The notes beneath the pieces are model-generated. The model saw nothing but the letters and a program-made list of their open reading frames with translations, had not been told where the DNA came from and made no database searches. Both the position numbers and the translations under genes were made by a program. DNA of 19,566 nucleotides, from NCBI RefSeq assembly GCF_000611645.1, contig NW_014013140.1, positions 7,784 through 27,349 of the forward strand, given 5' to 3'. The DNA comes from Monoraphidium neglectum. Taxonomy: Eukaryota > Chlorophyta > Chlorophyceae > Sphaeropleales > Selenastraceae. This document shows, piece after piece, positions 1 to 9,202 of this stretch. The stretch's first letter is position 1; the number at the start of each line of letters is the position of its first letter.

Positions 1-75
1 CACGCACACACGCACACACGCACACACGCACACACGCACACACGCACACACGCACACACGCACACACGCACACAC
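1..75. repeat. CA-rich microsatellite (period 8, CACGCACA) in an intron
   Basis: About nine copies of an 8-base unit CACGCACA run from the left edge and end in CACACACTCACA. The tract lies in the intron just upstream of the first visible exon of the GT77-like gene, about 57 bases before its acceptor. A comparable CA/CGCA tract occupies the equivalent intron of the paralogue near 6875-6941. The tract may extend beyond the window. Confidence 0.95.
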
Positions 76-132
76 TCACAAGCAAAGCAGAGACATTCAT
101 TTGTTCTGTCTCCTGACGCCGGACCCTCGCAG

Positions 133-594
133 AAGCAGGTGAAGCTCGTGGGCAGCCTGCTGTCAACGCGCTGCAAGGCCTACGAGCTGATATTTGACCA
201 GCTCGTGAGGAACGTTGGGTCAGAGGGTCCCGGCGGTGGCGGCGCGTCAGCTGCCCCCATCCTCATCTTCAACAGCAACACCAACACTGTCGAGGCCAGC
301 CCCGTGACAAACAACATCAACACCGCCGCCGCGTCCAGCAAGGCCAAGGCGAAGATTCAGGGGCTCGGGGTCGCGACGATCGCGGCGGCGGCGCTTGGCA
401 CGGCGCTGCTCGCGCGTGTCATCCTCAGCGGCGGCGGTGGCGGCGATGGCGGCTGCAGGTCGGGCTCATCGTCGCCCCCCTCGTCCCCGCGCCCCGCGCG
501 GCTGCCACGTGGCAAGAACGGCCGCGAGAAGGCTCTGGTGTCCGTCATGTCCGAGTGCGAGGACGAGGCGGCGCTGGCATCGCTGCTCAAGAAG
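133..594 (+). other. Exon module paralogous to 7032-7640
   Basis: The translated exon (KQVKLVGSLLSTRCKAYEL...) aligns without frame change to the last exon of the downstream gene (AELRSVGSLLSTRCEAYKV...). Shared blocks are the SLLSTRC start, the LIFN-N-NTV-ASPVT block, the SKAKA helix, the Ala-rich hydrophobic segment, a poly-Gly run, and LPRGKNGRE-ALVSV. Both exons begin in phase 0 after an intron ending in CACACACTCACA plus about 50 similar bases. Homology stops after ...SECEDE here and ...SACGDE there. This copy then continues through an intron into the GT77 domain, while the other ends in a different tail. Confidence 0.85.
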
Positions 595-2739
595 GTGGGC
601 CGGCTCGCATGCAACAGCCAGCATGCTTTGTTGCTGGTGTTGCAGAATCGGCGGATGGGCGGGTGTGTAATGGTTGACAGAAGGTGCAGACGCGGCTGGT
701 GATGCTCACTGTCGCCGTGCTTGTCAGGCAAACAGCACGCACGCATGTCAGTGTAAACCAATTGTTCTTGAGTCGCCCTGCATTGCCTTGAGTTCCGCTC
801 ACCTCATCTCCTCTTTACCCGCAGCTGGCGCGCGAACGGGATGTGCTGGTGGCAGTATGCGACAGGGACATGACTCACCCATCAGACTACCTCACCACCT
901 GGGTCCGCCAGGTGCGCTGTCAGTCGGGCCATCATAGGTGTTGCCGGTAGCACAATCACTTGTAAAGTGATGAAATCACACGAGGTTTGTGCTGCCGTGC
1001 CATGTCCAATGGGGCTGAGAACCTGCTTTGCCGCCCCAGACACCGATGATGACTGCACGACGCCTGCTGCGCCCTGGTCTTCTTCCCTTTCACCGACAGG
1101 TGCAGCACCTCGGCCTGTCCAACACGCTGGTGCTGTCCAGGGACAGCACTGTGGTGGGCAAGGTCAAGGCGCTGGGCATGAAGGCGCTGCTCATCAAAAC
1201 CAAGGTCGGGCGGCTGGGCCGTGCTGCGGCGGATATATAGCTGCATGGTATGACAGAAGGGTGGTGCAACGGCGCGGGCAGAGGCATGGGAGTCTACTTG
1301 CATGAGTCCTATTCAGAAAGGGCGGCAGCGATGCCAACTTTGGCCGAAGATAGGGTATAAGTGTTACAGTACAGCATCCTGCAGTCGCCCGCTTTTAGAG
1401 CCGTTCAGGTTCATGGGATTCAAAAATGTGTACATGAAAGACAGCTCCCTTTAGCAGCAGTGCAACCTCCATGCAAGGCAGCCAAGCATGCAGCAAAGAG
1501 AACAAACCTAATCATCATAGTGTGCCACGTGTTGCCTGTGAGGTCTGGGCGCGTTGTCGACCGGCACGCCGGCTTGGTCAGGCGGCCGCATTCCGCGCCC
1601 TGTGCCCTTCTGTCCCCTTTCAGCTTGGCGGCTCTCTGTTTTCGGCGCTCACAAACCATTTATAACTCCTGTCAGGCTGGGCGTCAGCGCGCCGTGGGCC
1701 GGCGTGCCTGCACTTCACGGGCGGGCGCAGGGGCCCTGCGGTCTGATTGCTGTCTAGCCAGGGGGAGGGTTCGCCCGGGCCCGCAGCATGCCGCCCCAAA
1801 ACCTGCGCCCCTGAGCCCACGCACATTTGTTCCTGTCAAATTGCATCTTGTGGCTGCTGCCCCCACCCCCTGGCAGGTGGTCCCCGAGGCCCCGCGCGCG
1901 ACGCGCCGCGCGGCGTTCAAGTGGGCGGCCCTGGGTCTGGTGCTGGACCTGGGCTACTCTGTTCTGTACAGTGATCTGGACGTGGCGTTTCTGAGAGACC
2001 CCTTCCCGCTGCTCAAGAGAGACTCGGACCTGGAGGCCATGAGCGGCGCGGCGAACAGAGTCACCGACTACGGTGAGCCGCGCTGCGCTGCCGCCGCCGG
2101 GCATGCAGCCATTGGGGTGCACGCGGTGCACCATGGCGGTCCACGGGCGACCGCCTTTATTACACACAGCAATCTTTGCAGTTGGGCAGCGGCGATCTTC
2201 ACCACAGGCCCATGGACAGGAGGGGCGGCACGCACCTCACCATTACGCGGTCCCCGTGCGCCCCCCCCCCCATCGCAGGCCTCGCACGCAGCGAGGCGCC
2301 GGCCTCGGCGCCGCGGCACCACGTCATCCCTGGGCTGTCCCCCGGCCTGCTGTACCTGCGCCCCTCCCAGGCGGCAAAACACCTGGTGGCATCCATGGTG
2401 CGCGGCCTCCAGGCGGGCGCCGACACAGAGGTCAACCTGCTGGACGGCGCAGCGCTTGCGCCAGCGCAGGGCGATTACGTGCGCTCCATCCGGCTACGCG
2501 TGCTGCCTGTGGATCGCTTCATGACGGCGGCGGCGCTGTTTGGGGCCAGGCGGGGGCCGGCTGCGGTCCTGGGGGAGGAAGAGGTGACGGCGGTGCACTT
2601 TGGGTTCGAGGAGGGTGAACGGCTGCGGGGCATGCGTGCCGTCATAGACTATGCGCACGGCCGCACAACGGGTCTCAAGGAAATGACGCCACGGGCTGAC
2701 GGCACGGCCAGTGGGGCCGAGCGGCAGCAGAAGATTTGA
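133..2739 (+). CDS. GT77-like nucleotide-diphospho-sugar transferase with N-terminal membrane module (5' partial)
   Basis: Probable Golgi glycosyltransferase of the GT77 / nucleotide-diphospho-sugar transferase type, a family that includes plant arabinosyl- and xylosyltransferases. Five exons join with matching phases: 133-594, 825-911, 1100-1204, 1877-2072, 2279-2739 (436 visible residues, stop TGA). All introns are GT-AG. The first three junctions are phase 0 and the last is phase 1 (TAC-G|GC). Visible residues 1-154 hold a Ser/Asn/Thr-rich region, a hydrophobic Ala/Leu segment at about 78-98 and a Gly/Ser/Pro-rich linker. The catalytic part follows: RERDVLVAVCDRD (strand start), FKWAALGLVLDLGYSVLYSD, the DLD motif at about 251-253, FLRDPFPLL, then HHVIPGLSPGLLYLRPS and a C-terminal AVHFGF stretch. 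Order and spacing match GT77; the sugar donor cannot be inferred. The 673-base intron 1205-1876 has no exon I could fit. The start is outside the window. The hydrophobic segment just before the catalytic domain suits a type II Golgi anchor (inference). Confidence 0.8.
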
Positions 2740-3189
2740 TTTGATTGCAGGGGGCCCGGCGCAAGAGCTGCCCGTGTGTTGTCGCACGGTGAGCTGTGGG
2801 TGTTCGGTGGCTTGCAGAGTGCGCCTGAGCTAAAGAGCTGGCGCTTGTGCCCGGAGAACCATTGTTACCACCTGCAGGTCTTGCTGCAGGCCACCCACCT
2901 GCCAGAATCCAGGTGGAGCTTGAAAGTCCTGTGACAGACGGTGTGGCTTATGCAATGCTGTTTGTTTCTAATAGCTGTCGGCGGTGTCAGCGTAGCCGGC
3001 CGTGAAGGTTTGGCAGGCATCAATGATGCAGGCCTTGTTGAGCGGCCTCGGTGGGCGTGCACACGCTTGTTCTGCGCATGGCCTGGGTGTGCTTGTACTG
3101 TCAAATCGCGACCCTAGTCATCGCCAATGACCAAGCCATCTTTGATGGCCCTTAGCCACCCACTGACCTGAGGGTACAAAAATTTGTAA
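2740..3189 (+). other. Probable 3' UTR of the GT77-like gene
   Basis: About 450 bases after the TGA stop contain no supported coding exon. The first TGTAA downstream of the stop is at 3185-3189. Long 3' UTRs ending 10-20 bases after TGTAA are usual in chlorophycean algae. The UTR extent is inferred. Confidence 0.4.
3185..3189 (+). promoter_or_regulatory. Candidate TGTAA polyadenylation signal
   Basis: TGTAA is the first such pentamer after the stop of the upstream gene and sits in a locally AT-richer stretch (TACAAAAATTTGTAATG). A pentamer alone is weak evidence. Confidence 0.4.
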
Positions 3190-5223
3190 TGCTGATCAAG
3201 TGCAGCCCACCAGTCGTGACGGTAGCTTTGGGGGCGTGCATGCGTGTACGACCGCACCCCAGGCATGCAGCGGAGGTGCACACCAGGGAATGGTTCAGAG
3301 TGTCAGTGGGTCGCCGTGTCACCCCCGTCCTAAGGTTTCTGGCATGCCCGGTCACAGCAACTTGGCAGCAGCTTGACGGCTCGGCTTCGCATCGCAAAAG
3401 AGCAGCAACTAAGCCGGTCAGTTGAGACTGCTTCACTCTGGGTTTTGGGTTGATTGATTGTGATGCGCTGACTCGGGCCCAGCGGCCAGGCCAGGCCGCC
3501 TTTGTTTCAGGCAGTGGACCAGTGGGAGGCGCAGCAGCCCGCCCACGCAGCCCTAGCCAGAGAGGGCTGCGCAGGCGGTTGGTGGCTGAGGCACGGCAGG
3601 CGGGCTGCCAGCATGTTGCTGGGTGCTGCGGTTGAGCTGGTCCAAATCTTGTGCAATCGGGCTTGGGCAGCGAGGCGCATGGTGCAGCTGCCCGCTCCCA
3701 TGCAATCGTCATGCAGGCCTATGAGCTGTGCCTCATGCAATCGTGCGGCGCGATTGCTGGAACCGGTCAGTTCGATGCGCTTATCAGCGCATGCACTGAA
3801 GGGGGTGTGAGCGGCGGCGTCAGCGCGCATGTGGTGCGGCAGGTTGCACTGGTGGGCCGCTTGGCGCTTGTCAGGGTGCGTGCTGATGCCACCATACTTC
3901 CGGGCTGAGCCTTAGGTCCGACGGGCATGCATTGGGTGATGTACCACCATTCAGCACCTCCGGCCCTCCTCCTTCCAGGCTACTGTGTGTGTCATGCTCA
4001 GCCGCGCCACCATGTGTGATAACCCGCACACATGGCATTTGGTCAGCTAATGCCCGCCAACTTCACTCCTGTGCAGGAGGCCGCTATTGCCGCCGACAGG
4101 GCCACCGTGCAGGCCTCACGCGCCCGGTGTGTGTGCACCGCATTCCGATGCGTGCTCGCCCAGCGCGAAGTTCACAGGACTGCGCTGCCAGCAGCCCCCT
4201 GCGGCGCCTGCCTGGCAGCACGTCTGCGCAGGTGTCCCTGTACTGCTGCTGCTGCAGCGTGGCTGGTGGTGTTGTGCCAGCTCACGGGCGCGGTGGTCCA
4301 GCGAACATTCGACGCTGTGCGCCCAGTTGGGTCACTCTAGCGCCAGGCCATGCTGCGCGTGCTGTGCCGGGATGTGGTATGCGTTGGACTCGGTTGATCA
4401 AGCAACGACTGAACTGGCAACCAGGGTTAGCTGACTTTAAGATTGCAAGGGGGACTGGGCGCCTCCGCCCGTACCATTCGCAAGCGGCGCTCTGCCACAG
4501 GCGTTATGATATGTAATACAGCGGGGTGGCGATGACGCACAGGCTGCCAGGGACGTCGGTTGCTGTGGGCTGCGAGCATGTCGCAGGCGCCGGGTCCCGG
4601 CGCGAACAGGGGCCTCAGGTGGCGTTGCGCCAGGAGGCAGCCGCGCACTTGAACAGCAGCGCAAGCGGGCATGTGGCGCGCCCATGCGCCATGCTGCCGG
4701 ATTACATGCAATGTGTCTTATTAATGCTGACCAATGTGCTATGCCGTGATGGGTCCCACTCTGCTGCACGGTGCTTGGGAAATCGATCTCAATTTATCAT
4801 ACCGTACTCTGCACAGTCTGCTGGTTGCAAAACATGCAGGCGCGCCTTTTATACAATCAAATGAAGTCAGTTTGATAACATATCACCTGGTATACCCGCT
4901 CCGGGCATCCATGCGCGCGCCAAGGCACCCCCAGCCTGAACTCAAACTCACACGCACGCACCCGTTCATGCCGCTGCCTTGGCGCCGCTAGCGCATCCCA
5001 GGATCACCGGACCTGGTAATCACATCGTGATGTTCCTTTTCGGTGGCGGCAAGGTGCGGTGGGAGCCCGCGGGCGTGCCTCGGGCCCGTCCCATCGCCCT
5101 TTACCAGCCTCCTGTGGACTGTATGCCGCCCCGTTGCACAGCAATTGTATCATTTATGTCGTTGGACACTATCCTGGCGCCGCTTATCACCGCGCTGCCG
5201 CCTCGCGCCCCCGCTGCACCCGC
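3190..5223. other. Intergenic stretch without a resolved gene; a few exon-like fragments
   Basis: No gene model closes here. Exon-like pieces on the plus strand are: 3511 onward after TTTGTTTCAG (AVDQWEAQQPAHAALAREG); about 3717-3764 after CGTCATGCAG (AYELCLMQSCGAIAGT, followed by GGTCAGT); about 4077-4126 after CTCCTGTGCAG (EAAIAADRATVQASRAR, followed by GGTGTGTG); and a piece after 4176 (DCAASSPLRRLP). A TGTAA at 4512-4516 could end such a unit. I could not join these pieces in one consistent set of phases, and I recognise no family. This may be a small gene, a decayed gene or chance. The rest (4520-5223) shows nothing beyond the probable promoter and 5' UTR of the next gene. Confidence 0.2.
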
Positions 5224-5865
5224 ATGCAGTCCCCGCGCCGCCCGGGCGAGCGAGTGGCGCCCGCCACGCCTGCGCGGATCCTGACGTCCTACGCGCGCAC
5301 TAGCGAGGAGCTGCAGCTGTTCTTGGAGGACCTTGCCGCCTGCTCCCCCGCGAAGCACCTGGATTGGGAGGAGGCCCTCGAGGCGGTGGGTACGGCCGCG
5401 CGGGCAGTTGGGGGATGTGGATGCGTCAGGCGCTGCGCTGCATGCACCGTGCCGCCCCTGCTGCACCGCCTGGAATGCATGCGGTCCCTGCATGTGCTCA
5501 ACTGCATGTGCCCAACTGCATGCGGTCGCTGCATGCGCCGCATGAACGCGCCGTGGCACGCGGTGCATGCATGTCACCCATGCTTCCTCGCACAATTCTG
5601 CATGCATGTCGCTCCTTGGCGACTCCCACAGTTCGCCCAATTGGCAAACACACAAGCAATTCAAATTACTTGCACACAAACAACAACAGTTCCCAGATGG
5701 TGTCATCCCCTCAGCCTGGTTTGAGCTCGGCGGCCGCCGCTGGCAGCTGACCGCGCGCACAGGCGCGGACGGGCGGCGCGTGCTGCACCTGGCCACCCCG
5801 CTGGCGGCGTCACCAGAGGCAGCGCGCCGAGAGCTTGCACTGCAAACACAGCAGCAGCAGCCCTC

Positions 5866-5909
<44 letters not shown>

Positions 5910-6873
5910 CGTCGCAACAGCGCAGGCGCGGGAGCGGGCGGCCGTCCAAGCAGCCGCTGCTGCTCGGGTCCGCCGCTGACGAGCCGCGCTCGCGCGCGCT
6001 GATGCTGCCCGGCAGCGGGGCCGGGCCCACCCCGAAAAGCGGCAGCGGCCTGCGCTTCAGCGCTGACGGCCTCAACGGCCAGCTCGCCGCGGCCGGCTGC
6101 CGCACCCCCAGCAGCGGCAGCGGCAGCCCCTGCGCGGACGACTACACCCTGGCCGCCGCGGCCAACGGCGCTTCCTGGAGCGGCAGCGACGGCAGCGACG
6201 GCGGCGCCAACGGCAGCGGCGGCGGCGGTGGCGGCGGCGCGCACGGCAGCGCGGGCGCCAAGGCGCGCCGCAAGTACGTGCGCGACATCGTGGTGGCGAC
6301 CAACCCCGCCCACGACAGCCTGGGGCGCTACAAGGCGCTCATCGCGCTCATAGAGCACTGCAAGGCGCGCGCCGCCGCGCTGCGCCCGGGGCAGGTCGCG
6401 GACTGGGGCCGCGAACCCGCGCACTCGCTGCTGCACGCGATCGTGGACGTGGGCGAGGCGCTGGCCGGCTTTGGCAACGCGCACTTCCCCGAGCGCAGCG
6501 GGGAGGCGCGCGCGGTGCTGGCGGCCGACTACAAGGCGCTGCTGTCAGAGTACCTGCGCCACCTGGGCGGCGTGCTTGCGCCGGGCGCGTGCCGCGGGGT
6601 GGCGCCGGAGACTGAGGTGGGCTGCTTGCTGGGCGAGCCTCGCGGGGCGCCGGCTGTTGTGTTGCGACCGTGTCAGCCTGCCGGATGGCGGGGGCGCTGC
6701 CCTTAGGCTTGAAGTTCGTGATTTGTCGCTCCCCCCCGGCGTCAGCATCCAGACTTGATGGCTGGCTGTTTGCATAGTTGGGAAACAATTGATTACTCAC
6801 CACCACACATCTTGCTGGCCAACACATCGACACCCCCCTCACTCACACACATGCTCGTGCACGCACGCACGTA

Positions 6874-6941
<68 letters not shown>

Positions 6942-7640
6942 TGTTCATGCTCAGGTGCACGCAAGCACGCACACACACTCACACAAACACTGAGACAGTC
7001 TTGTGTTGCCCTCTAATACCTGCCCACCCAGGCTGAGCTGCGGTCGGTGGGCAGTCTGCTGTCGACGCGCTGTGAAGCCTACAAGGTCCTCTACGACCAG
7101 ATTGTCAGGCACGTCGGGTCGGAGGGCCGCGGCGGCGGCGGCGGCGGCGGCTTTGGCGCGTCTGCCCCCTGCCTCATCTTCAACACCAACTCAAACACCG
7201 TCGACGCCAGCCCCGTCACGACCAACACCAACACCGCAACCGCGGCCAGCAAGGCCAAGGCGCTGAACCAGGGGATCGGCGCCGCGGCAATCGCGGCGGC
7301 GGCGCTTGGCGCGGTGCTGCTCGCGCGCGCCGTTTTCCGCGGCGGCGGCGGCGGCGGCGGCAGTAGGTCGGGCTCGTCGCCCTCGCCCGCCTCGTCCCCT
7401 CGCCTCACGCGGCTGCCCCGCGGCAAGAACGGCCGCGAGATGGCCCTGGTGTCGGTCCTGTCCGCCTGCGGGGACGAGCTGCGCAAGGCGGGCCGCAACG
7501 AGGCGCTGCTGCAGGACGACTGGCGGCTGGGGCGGGTGCGGCTGGCGTGGCCGCCGGCGCCCGCGCCGCAGGGGTACGCGCCGCTGACGGCCGAGGTGTG
7601 CGACGTGACGGGCGCGCTGCAGGAGCTCTACGGGCGCTAG
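5224..7640 (+). CDS. Unknown protein with polyQ tract and C-terminal membrane-segment module
   Basis: Function not recognised. Three exons join cleanly: 5224-5389 (ATG to phase 1), 5697-6616 (phase 1 to 0), 7032-7640 (TAG), giving 564 aa. The G|AT junction reads EEALEAV-D-GVIPSAWFELGG. Residues 1-55 look helical and acidic. Residues 56-100 (AWFELGGRRWQLTART) look like a small beta domain. A polyQ tract spans about 105-127. A Ser/Gly-rich low-complexity region follows to about 240. A helical block at about 245-355 (KYVRDIVVATNPAHDSLGRY, ALIALIEHCKAR, HSLLHAIVDVGEALAGFGN) is probably the conserved core. The last exon is the module shared with the GT77-like gene, with a hydrophobic stretch at about 443-464, then an ending of its own (RRAWPPAP-like, GYAPLTAEVCDVTGALQELY) and no glycosyltransferase domain. 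ATG 5224 is the only in-frame start I could support, but an upstream exon is possible. Intron 1 (307 bases) holds a TGCATG-rich repeat and intron 2 (415 bases) a CA tract. Confidence 0.72.
5439..5608. repeat. TGCATG-rich imperfect repeat in intron 1
   Basis: About ten TGCATG hexamers occur in 170 bases, several in an imperfect tandem unit of about 17 bases (TGCATGTGCTCAAC, TGCATGTGCCCAAC, TGCATGCGGTCGC). TGCATG is one base short of the palindrome TGCATGCA, and two doubled TGCATGCATG copies occur at the 3' end. The repeat fills much of the first intron of the polyQ gene. Confidence 0.8.
5849..5908 (+). repeat. CAG repeat encoding polyglutamine
   Basis: (CAG)4, CCCTCG, then about 14 uninterrupted CAG triplets lie in frame in exon 2 of the unknown gene and encode Gln. 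The tract explains the large Cys/Leu-rich open frames on the minus strand here, which are shadows. Confidence 0.95.
6875..6941. repeat. (AC)n followed by (GCAC)n microsatellite in intron 2
   Basis: About 18 AC dinucleotides (6875-6910) pass into about seven GCAC tetramers (6911-6941). The tract lies about 90 bases upstream of the exon 3 acceptor, in the intron homologous to the one at the left edge of the window. Confidence 0.95.
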
Positions 7641-8730
7641 GCAGCTGCCCACTTGCAGCAGTTTCCAGGCAGCCGGCTCGTATCGGCTGAATGGCGTGGG
7701 CGGCGGCAGAGATGGCACGCCCTTGGCTCGAGGCGCCCAGTAGTGGCCGTTGCGGACGGCGGGCACGCAGGTGTTTGCAGATTTATATAATTGTTTGTCC
7801 AACTTGCAGGTGTGATTGGGAGAAGGCAGACGGCAGAGCTTGCATGCAGTGCGCACGCGCGCGAAACATCCCGGCTTCGAAGGCGCGATTGGCGAACGCC
7901 GCCCCTTCAGCGGCAGCATCCGCGTCTTGGGGCCAGGCCAGCTCTTTGCAGGCCGATACCCGGCCCTGCTTTCTGCGGCCTGCCCGCTCGCACGCGGTTC
8001 GCAACTGTGCGCGCCCGTTGGCGCGTGCATTGCCCCTTGCTTGATTGCGGTCGTTTGACCATTTGCCGGGCGGCACCAGGCCTCTTGTCATCCCCCACCC
8101 CCTCGCTCCCCCGCACTGCGCCACGCACATAAAGCAGCCGCCGGGATTCCTCCGGACTCGCTGCCCCCCACTGCAAGAAAAACGGCAAACCGTGTTCCGC
8201 CCTTTTCTCACCCCATTTTGCGTTATGCCTGTCTTGCCATCCCTCGCTCCTCCCCCCTGTTCGCCCACTCTGGTGACCCCAGAATACGCGCGGCGGCAGC
8301 ACCCGCCCAACATATTGGCAGCAGCCCAATATATACACATTCTTAGCGGCCGTTCATCCCTATGTACCACGCCCAGCCCCTGAATTCAAGGGAGCAGCGG
8401 CAAGCGCGCGCGCAGCGGCTTGCGAACGCACGCATCGAGGGCCGGCCGCCGACGCCCAAATTTTGTTTAGACGGCGAGTCTTCCCAGTATCGTTGGCGCC
8501 CAGCGCGCGCAGCAGGCACCGGCCTTGATAATGCAGCACCAGGGGTGCCCGGGTCGGGCGAGGGCGGGCCGCAGCGGGCGGGGGCAGGCGCCCTTGCGCG
8601 CCCAGCCCCCTGTTCTCATTGCAACCACAGCAATGCACAGCATCGACACTGCAGGGACCGCGTCGGCATGCCCGCGGGTTTGTCCGCCCTGTCCGCTCTC
8701 AATTGTTTGGCGGCCATGGGTCAATTGATC

Positions 8731-8762
8731 AAGGAATGTGTTACTCAAGGAATGTGTTACTC
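8731..8762. repeat. Perfect 16-base tandem duplication
   Basis: AAGGAATGTGTTACTC is present twice back to back (8731-8746 and 8747-8762) without mismatch, in the convergent spacer. Confidence 0.95.
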
Positions 8763-8800
8763 ATGACACCCTGTGGTGGGCACTGCCGGCGGCGCCGGCT

Positions 8801-8881
8801 GCAGGGGCGGTGCAGGGGTGCAGGGGCAGTGCAGGGGTGCAGGGGTAGCAGCGGCGCACGGCCAACACGGCCAACACGGCG
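8801..8881. repeat. GC-rich minisatellite pair
   Basis: Two near-identical 19-base units (8801-8819, 8820-8838; GCAGGGGC[G/A]GTGCAGGGGT) and a partial third are followed by about 2.5 copies of GCCAACACG (about 8861-8881). They lie in the spacer, not in a coding exon. Confidence 0.85.
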
Positions 8882-9202
8882 AACATCAGTGTTGAGCCGG
8901 GGCTGCGCCCCACCATTCTGCCGAGGCTGCGGGGTGGCAGCCCTGCTGACGAGCCGCACGCAGCGCTTCCGCATCACACGCCGCGTCCAGCACATTGATT
9001 AGTGACGGGGCGTCATCATTATGCGCGTTGTGAAAATTAAATTCGGCGCAGCGAAATCCAAAGCCGGGGGCAGGGCAGGGCCGCTGTTGCAGCTGATCTC
9101 CTGCCCAGTGGCGAGGGGGGCCCGCGCAGGTCACAGCGGCGCGGCAGGCGGCGCGCGCGGCGGGGCCGCCGGCCACGCGCGCCGGGCACCGCCCTCCGGG
9201 CC

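Larger units (their letters stand above)
7641..9202. other. Convergent intergenic spacer
   Basis: This 1.56 kb lies between the 3' end of the polyQ gene (+) and the 3' end of the cytidylyltransferase/GHMP gene (-), so it should hold both 3' UTRs. I see no supported coding exon and no obvious TGTAA/TTACA signal for either gene. It holds the two small tandem repeats listed separately. Open frames here are short and show no family motifs. Confidence 0.6.

Noticed and set aside
1..75. Possible CRISPR-like or telomeric array
   Set aside because: Continuous 8-base CA-rich units without spacers, and unlike the T/G-rich telomere repeats of green algae; it is an intronic microsatellite.
3152..3712. 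186-codon minus-strand frame
   Set aside because: No motif, Pro/Arg/Ala-biased, and antisense to more protein-like plus-strand fragments.
5101..6105. 334-codon minus-strand frame with a poly-Cys run
   Set aside because: It is antisense to exons 1-2 of the polyQ gene; the Cys run is the reverse of the CAG tract. No family motif.
5810..6484. 224-codon minus-strand frame, Ala/Val/Leu-rich
   Set aside because: Shadow of GC-rich exon 2 on the other strand; its leucine run comes from the CAG repeat.
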